This document shows positions 6,845 through 7,857 of a stretch of DNA of 7,857 bases, in pieces. The notes beneath the pieces are model-generated. The model saw only the letters and a list, made by a program, of their open reading frames with translations, had not been told where the DNA came from and did not search any database. Where the stretch lies: contig PUNI01000370.1 in the NCBI GenBank assembly GCA_003551745.1, positions 1 to 7,857 of the forward strand, read 5' to 3'. Origin of the DNA: Paracoccaceae bacterium. Lineage in GTDB: Bacteria; Pseudomonadota; Alphaproteobacteria; Rhodobacterales; Rhodobacteraceae. The translations under genes were made by a program, and so were the position numbers. Each line of letters starts with the position of its first letter. The stretch's first letter is position 1.

Positions 6845-7714
6845 ATGAAGGTGGTGATCCTCGCGGGAGGCTACGGGACGCGGATCAGCGAGGAAACCGC
6901 GCTGATCCCCAAGCCGATGGTCGAGATCGGCGGCATGCCGATACTGTGGCACATCATGAAGATCTACGCCGCCCACGGGCTGACCGATTTCGTGATCTGC
7001 TGCGGCTACAAGGGCGAGATCATCAAGCGGTATTTCCTCGAGTTCTTCCACCGCTCGAACGACCTGACCATCGACCTCGCCGCGAACAAGGTCGAGGTGC
7101 GCCGGGCGGCCAGCGAGCCCTGGCGCGTGACGCTGGCCGACACCGGCCTCAGCAGCATGACCGGCGGGCGCCTCAGGCGGGTCGCCCCCTATCTGGAGGG
7201 CGCGCCCTTCTGTCTGACCTATGGCGATGGCGTCAGCGACATCGACATCACCCGCCTCATTGCCTTCCACCGGGATCAGGGCTGCCTCGCCACCGTCACC
7301 GCGGTGCTCCAGCCCGGCCGCTGGGGCGCGCTCGACATCACCCCGGGCAGCACCCGCGTGGACGGGTTCCGCGAGAAGCACAGCAGCGACAGCCGCCTGA
7401 TCAACGGCGGCTTCTTCGTCTGCCAGCCCGAGGTGATGGACTACATCGACGGTGACGACACCGTCTGGGAGCAGGAGCCGCTGCGCCGGCTGGTCGCCGA
7501 CGGCCAGCTCGCCGTCTACCAGCACACGGGCTTCTGGCAGAACATGGACACGCTGCGCGACAAGCATGTGCTGGAGGACATGTGGCGCAGCGGGGCACCG
7601 GCCTGGCGGGTCTGGGATCCGGCACCGGGGGAGACGACGCCCGACGCTGAGCGCGACACCGAGCCCGGCACCACGCCCGACGCTGCGCCGCGCAGCGCGC
7701 CGGGCACCGCCTGA
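6845..7714 (+). CDS. rfbF: Glucose-1-phosphate cytidylyltransferase RfbF with extended C-terminal tail
   Basis: Makes CDP-glucose from CTP and glucose 1-phosphate in the cytoplasm, the first step toward CDP-linked deoxysugars for O-antigen or other surface polysaccharide. The protein has 289 residues. Visible: nucleotide-binding LAGGYGTR (6-13), PKPMVEIGG (22-30) with the conserved Lys23, WHIMKIYAAHG (35-45), SSMTGGRLRRV (103-113), YGDGVSD (126-132), INGGFFV (186-192), WEQEP (208-212) and GFWQNMDTLRDK (229-240). These match the Salmonella RfbF pattern; the WEQEP and DTLRDK segments favour the cytidylyltransferase over the dTDP-forming RfbA. The ATG at 6845 gives the conserved N-terminus. The enzyme core ends near residue 257, the family's usual length; about 32 extra residues follow, low-complexity and built on a 12-residue repeat. 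rfbG begins 5 bp downstream, so the two are surely one operon. Confidence 0.95.
   Translation: MKVVILAGGYGTRISEETALIPKPMVEIGGMPILWHIMKIYAAHGLTDFVICCGYKGEIIKRYFLEFFHRSNDLTIDLAANKVEVRRAASEPWRVTLADTGLSSMTGGRLRRVAPYLEGAPFCLTYGDGVSDIDITRLIAFHRDQGCLATVTAVLQPGRWGALDITPGSTRVDGFREKHSSDSRLINGGFFVCQPEVMDYIDGDDTVWEQEPLRRLVADGQLAVYQHTGFWQNMDTLRDKHVLEDMWRSGAPAWRVWDPAPGETTPDAERDTEPGTTPDAAPRSAPGTA
7634..7705 (+). repeat. Two-copy 36-bp tandem repeat in the rfbF 3' end
   Basis: Units at 7634-7669 and 7670-7705 encode TTPDAERDTEPG and TTPDAAPRSAPG, followed by TA and the stop. A 13-base core, ACGCCCGACGCTG, is identical in both (7637-7649 and 7673-7685). The exact 36-base period keeps the frame and points to duplication within the tail; the units have since diverged. 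Confidence 0.65.
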
Positions 7715-7719
7715 ACGCG

Positions 7720-7857
7720 ATGGATCTCGCGGCCGGGCCCTTCGCCGTCACGCCGGACTTCTGGGCCGGCAAGCGCGTGTTCCTGACCGGGCACACCGGC
7801 TTCAAGGGCAGCTGGCTGCTGCACTGGCTCGACATGCTGGGCGCGGTCACCCGCGGC
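7720..7857 (+). CDS. rfbG: CDP-glucose 4,6-dehydratase RfbG, 3' end missing
   Basis: Converts CDP-glucose, the RfbF product, to CDP-4-keto-6-deoxyglucose using bound NAD; it is a short-chain dehydrogenase/reductase-type sugar nucleotide enzyme. Only 46 residues are inside the window. They include the segment FWAGKRVFLTGHTGFKGSW (14-32), in which GHTGFKG (24-30) is the Rossmann glycine motif and the whole stretch is the hallmark start of RfbG. The ATG at 7720 follows the rfbF stop by 5 bp; no strong Shine-Dalgarno is seen, so translation may rely on coupling to rfbF. The N-terminus has about eight more residues before the FW landmark than Salmonella RfbG. Order and spacing with rfbF confirm the identity. 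What follows (epimerase, rfbH-type dehydratase or transferases) is beyond the edge. Confidence 0.9.
   Translation, partial: MDLAAGPFAVTPDFWAGKRVFLTGHTGFKGSWLLHWLDMLGAVTRG

Noticed and set aside
5936..7714. Single 592-residue frame joining the frcR end region to rfbF
   Set aside because: Upstream of 6845 it is a shadow of frcR and the spacer, Arg/Ala/Pro-rich; RfbF has a conserved N-terminus at the ATG at 6845, so no fusion is real.
1..7857. Mobile elements, CRISPR arrays, tRNA/rRNA genes or a novel defence system
   Set aside because: No transposase, integrase, regular spaced repeats, RNA gene signatures or nuclease-type modules were seen; all real genes belong to known translation, transport, regulation or polysaccharide families.

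Overview
The window is high-GC DNA coding on both strands. Its gene content points to an alphaproteobacterium, most likely of the Rhodobacterales/Rhizobiales type: a frcBCAK-like sugar ABC operon with a divergent ROK-family regulator (a layout known from Sinorhizobium meliloti), next to an EttA ATPase gene and the start of a CDP-glucose polysaccharide locus. The taxonomic call is an inference from protein resemblance recalled from memory, not from a search.

Layout from left to right. Bases 1-1396 (+) hold the 3' part of ettA, a ribosome-associated ABC-F ATPase that has lost about 85 N-terminal residues to the window edge. A 43-bp convergent gap with a strong GC hairpin separates it from a minus-strand operon read right to left: frcB (periplasmic sugar-binding protein, 4060-5073), frcC (permease, 2908-3957), frcA (ATPase, 2126-2911, TTG start) and frcK (P-loop kinase, 1440-2129). 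The last three genes overlap by a few bases, which suggests translational coupling. The 102-bp frcB-frcC gap holds GC-rich inverted repeats that could favour frcB mRNA over the rest.

Divergent from frcB is frcR (5364-6605, +), a ROK-family repressor with an N-terminal winged helix and a sugar-kinase-like domain that has lost its catalytic and zinc-binding motifs. The 290-bp divergent spacer contains a TTGACA element facing frcB, a TTGCCG-N17-TATGCT promoter candidate facing frcR, an AT-rich island between them, and a near-perfect palindrome 34-60 bases upstream of the frcB start. The palindrome is the best operator candidate. Together these genes make a self-contained sugar import and sensing module: FrcB captures fructose-type sugars, FrcC/FrcA import them, FrcK may phosphorylate something linked to that sugar, and FrcR probably senses the sugar or its phosphate.

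After a 239-bp gene-free stretch comes an unrelated locus: rfbF (glucose-1-phosphate cytidylyltransferase, 6845-7714), with an unusual repetitive C-terminal tail, followed 5 bp later by the start of rfbG (CDP-glucose 4,6-dehydratase, cut by the right edge). These are the first two steps toward CDP-activated deoxysugars for surface polysaccharide.

I found no mobile element, tRNA, rRNA or CRISPR array. The genes belong to known families. The points worth a second look are regulatory (palindrome, degenerate sensor), the unassigned kinase FrcK, and the RfbF tail.
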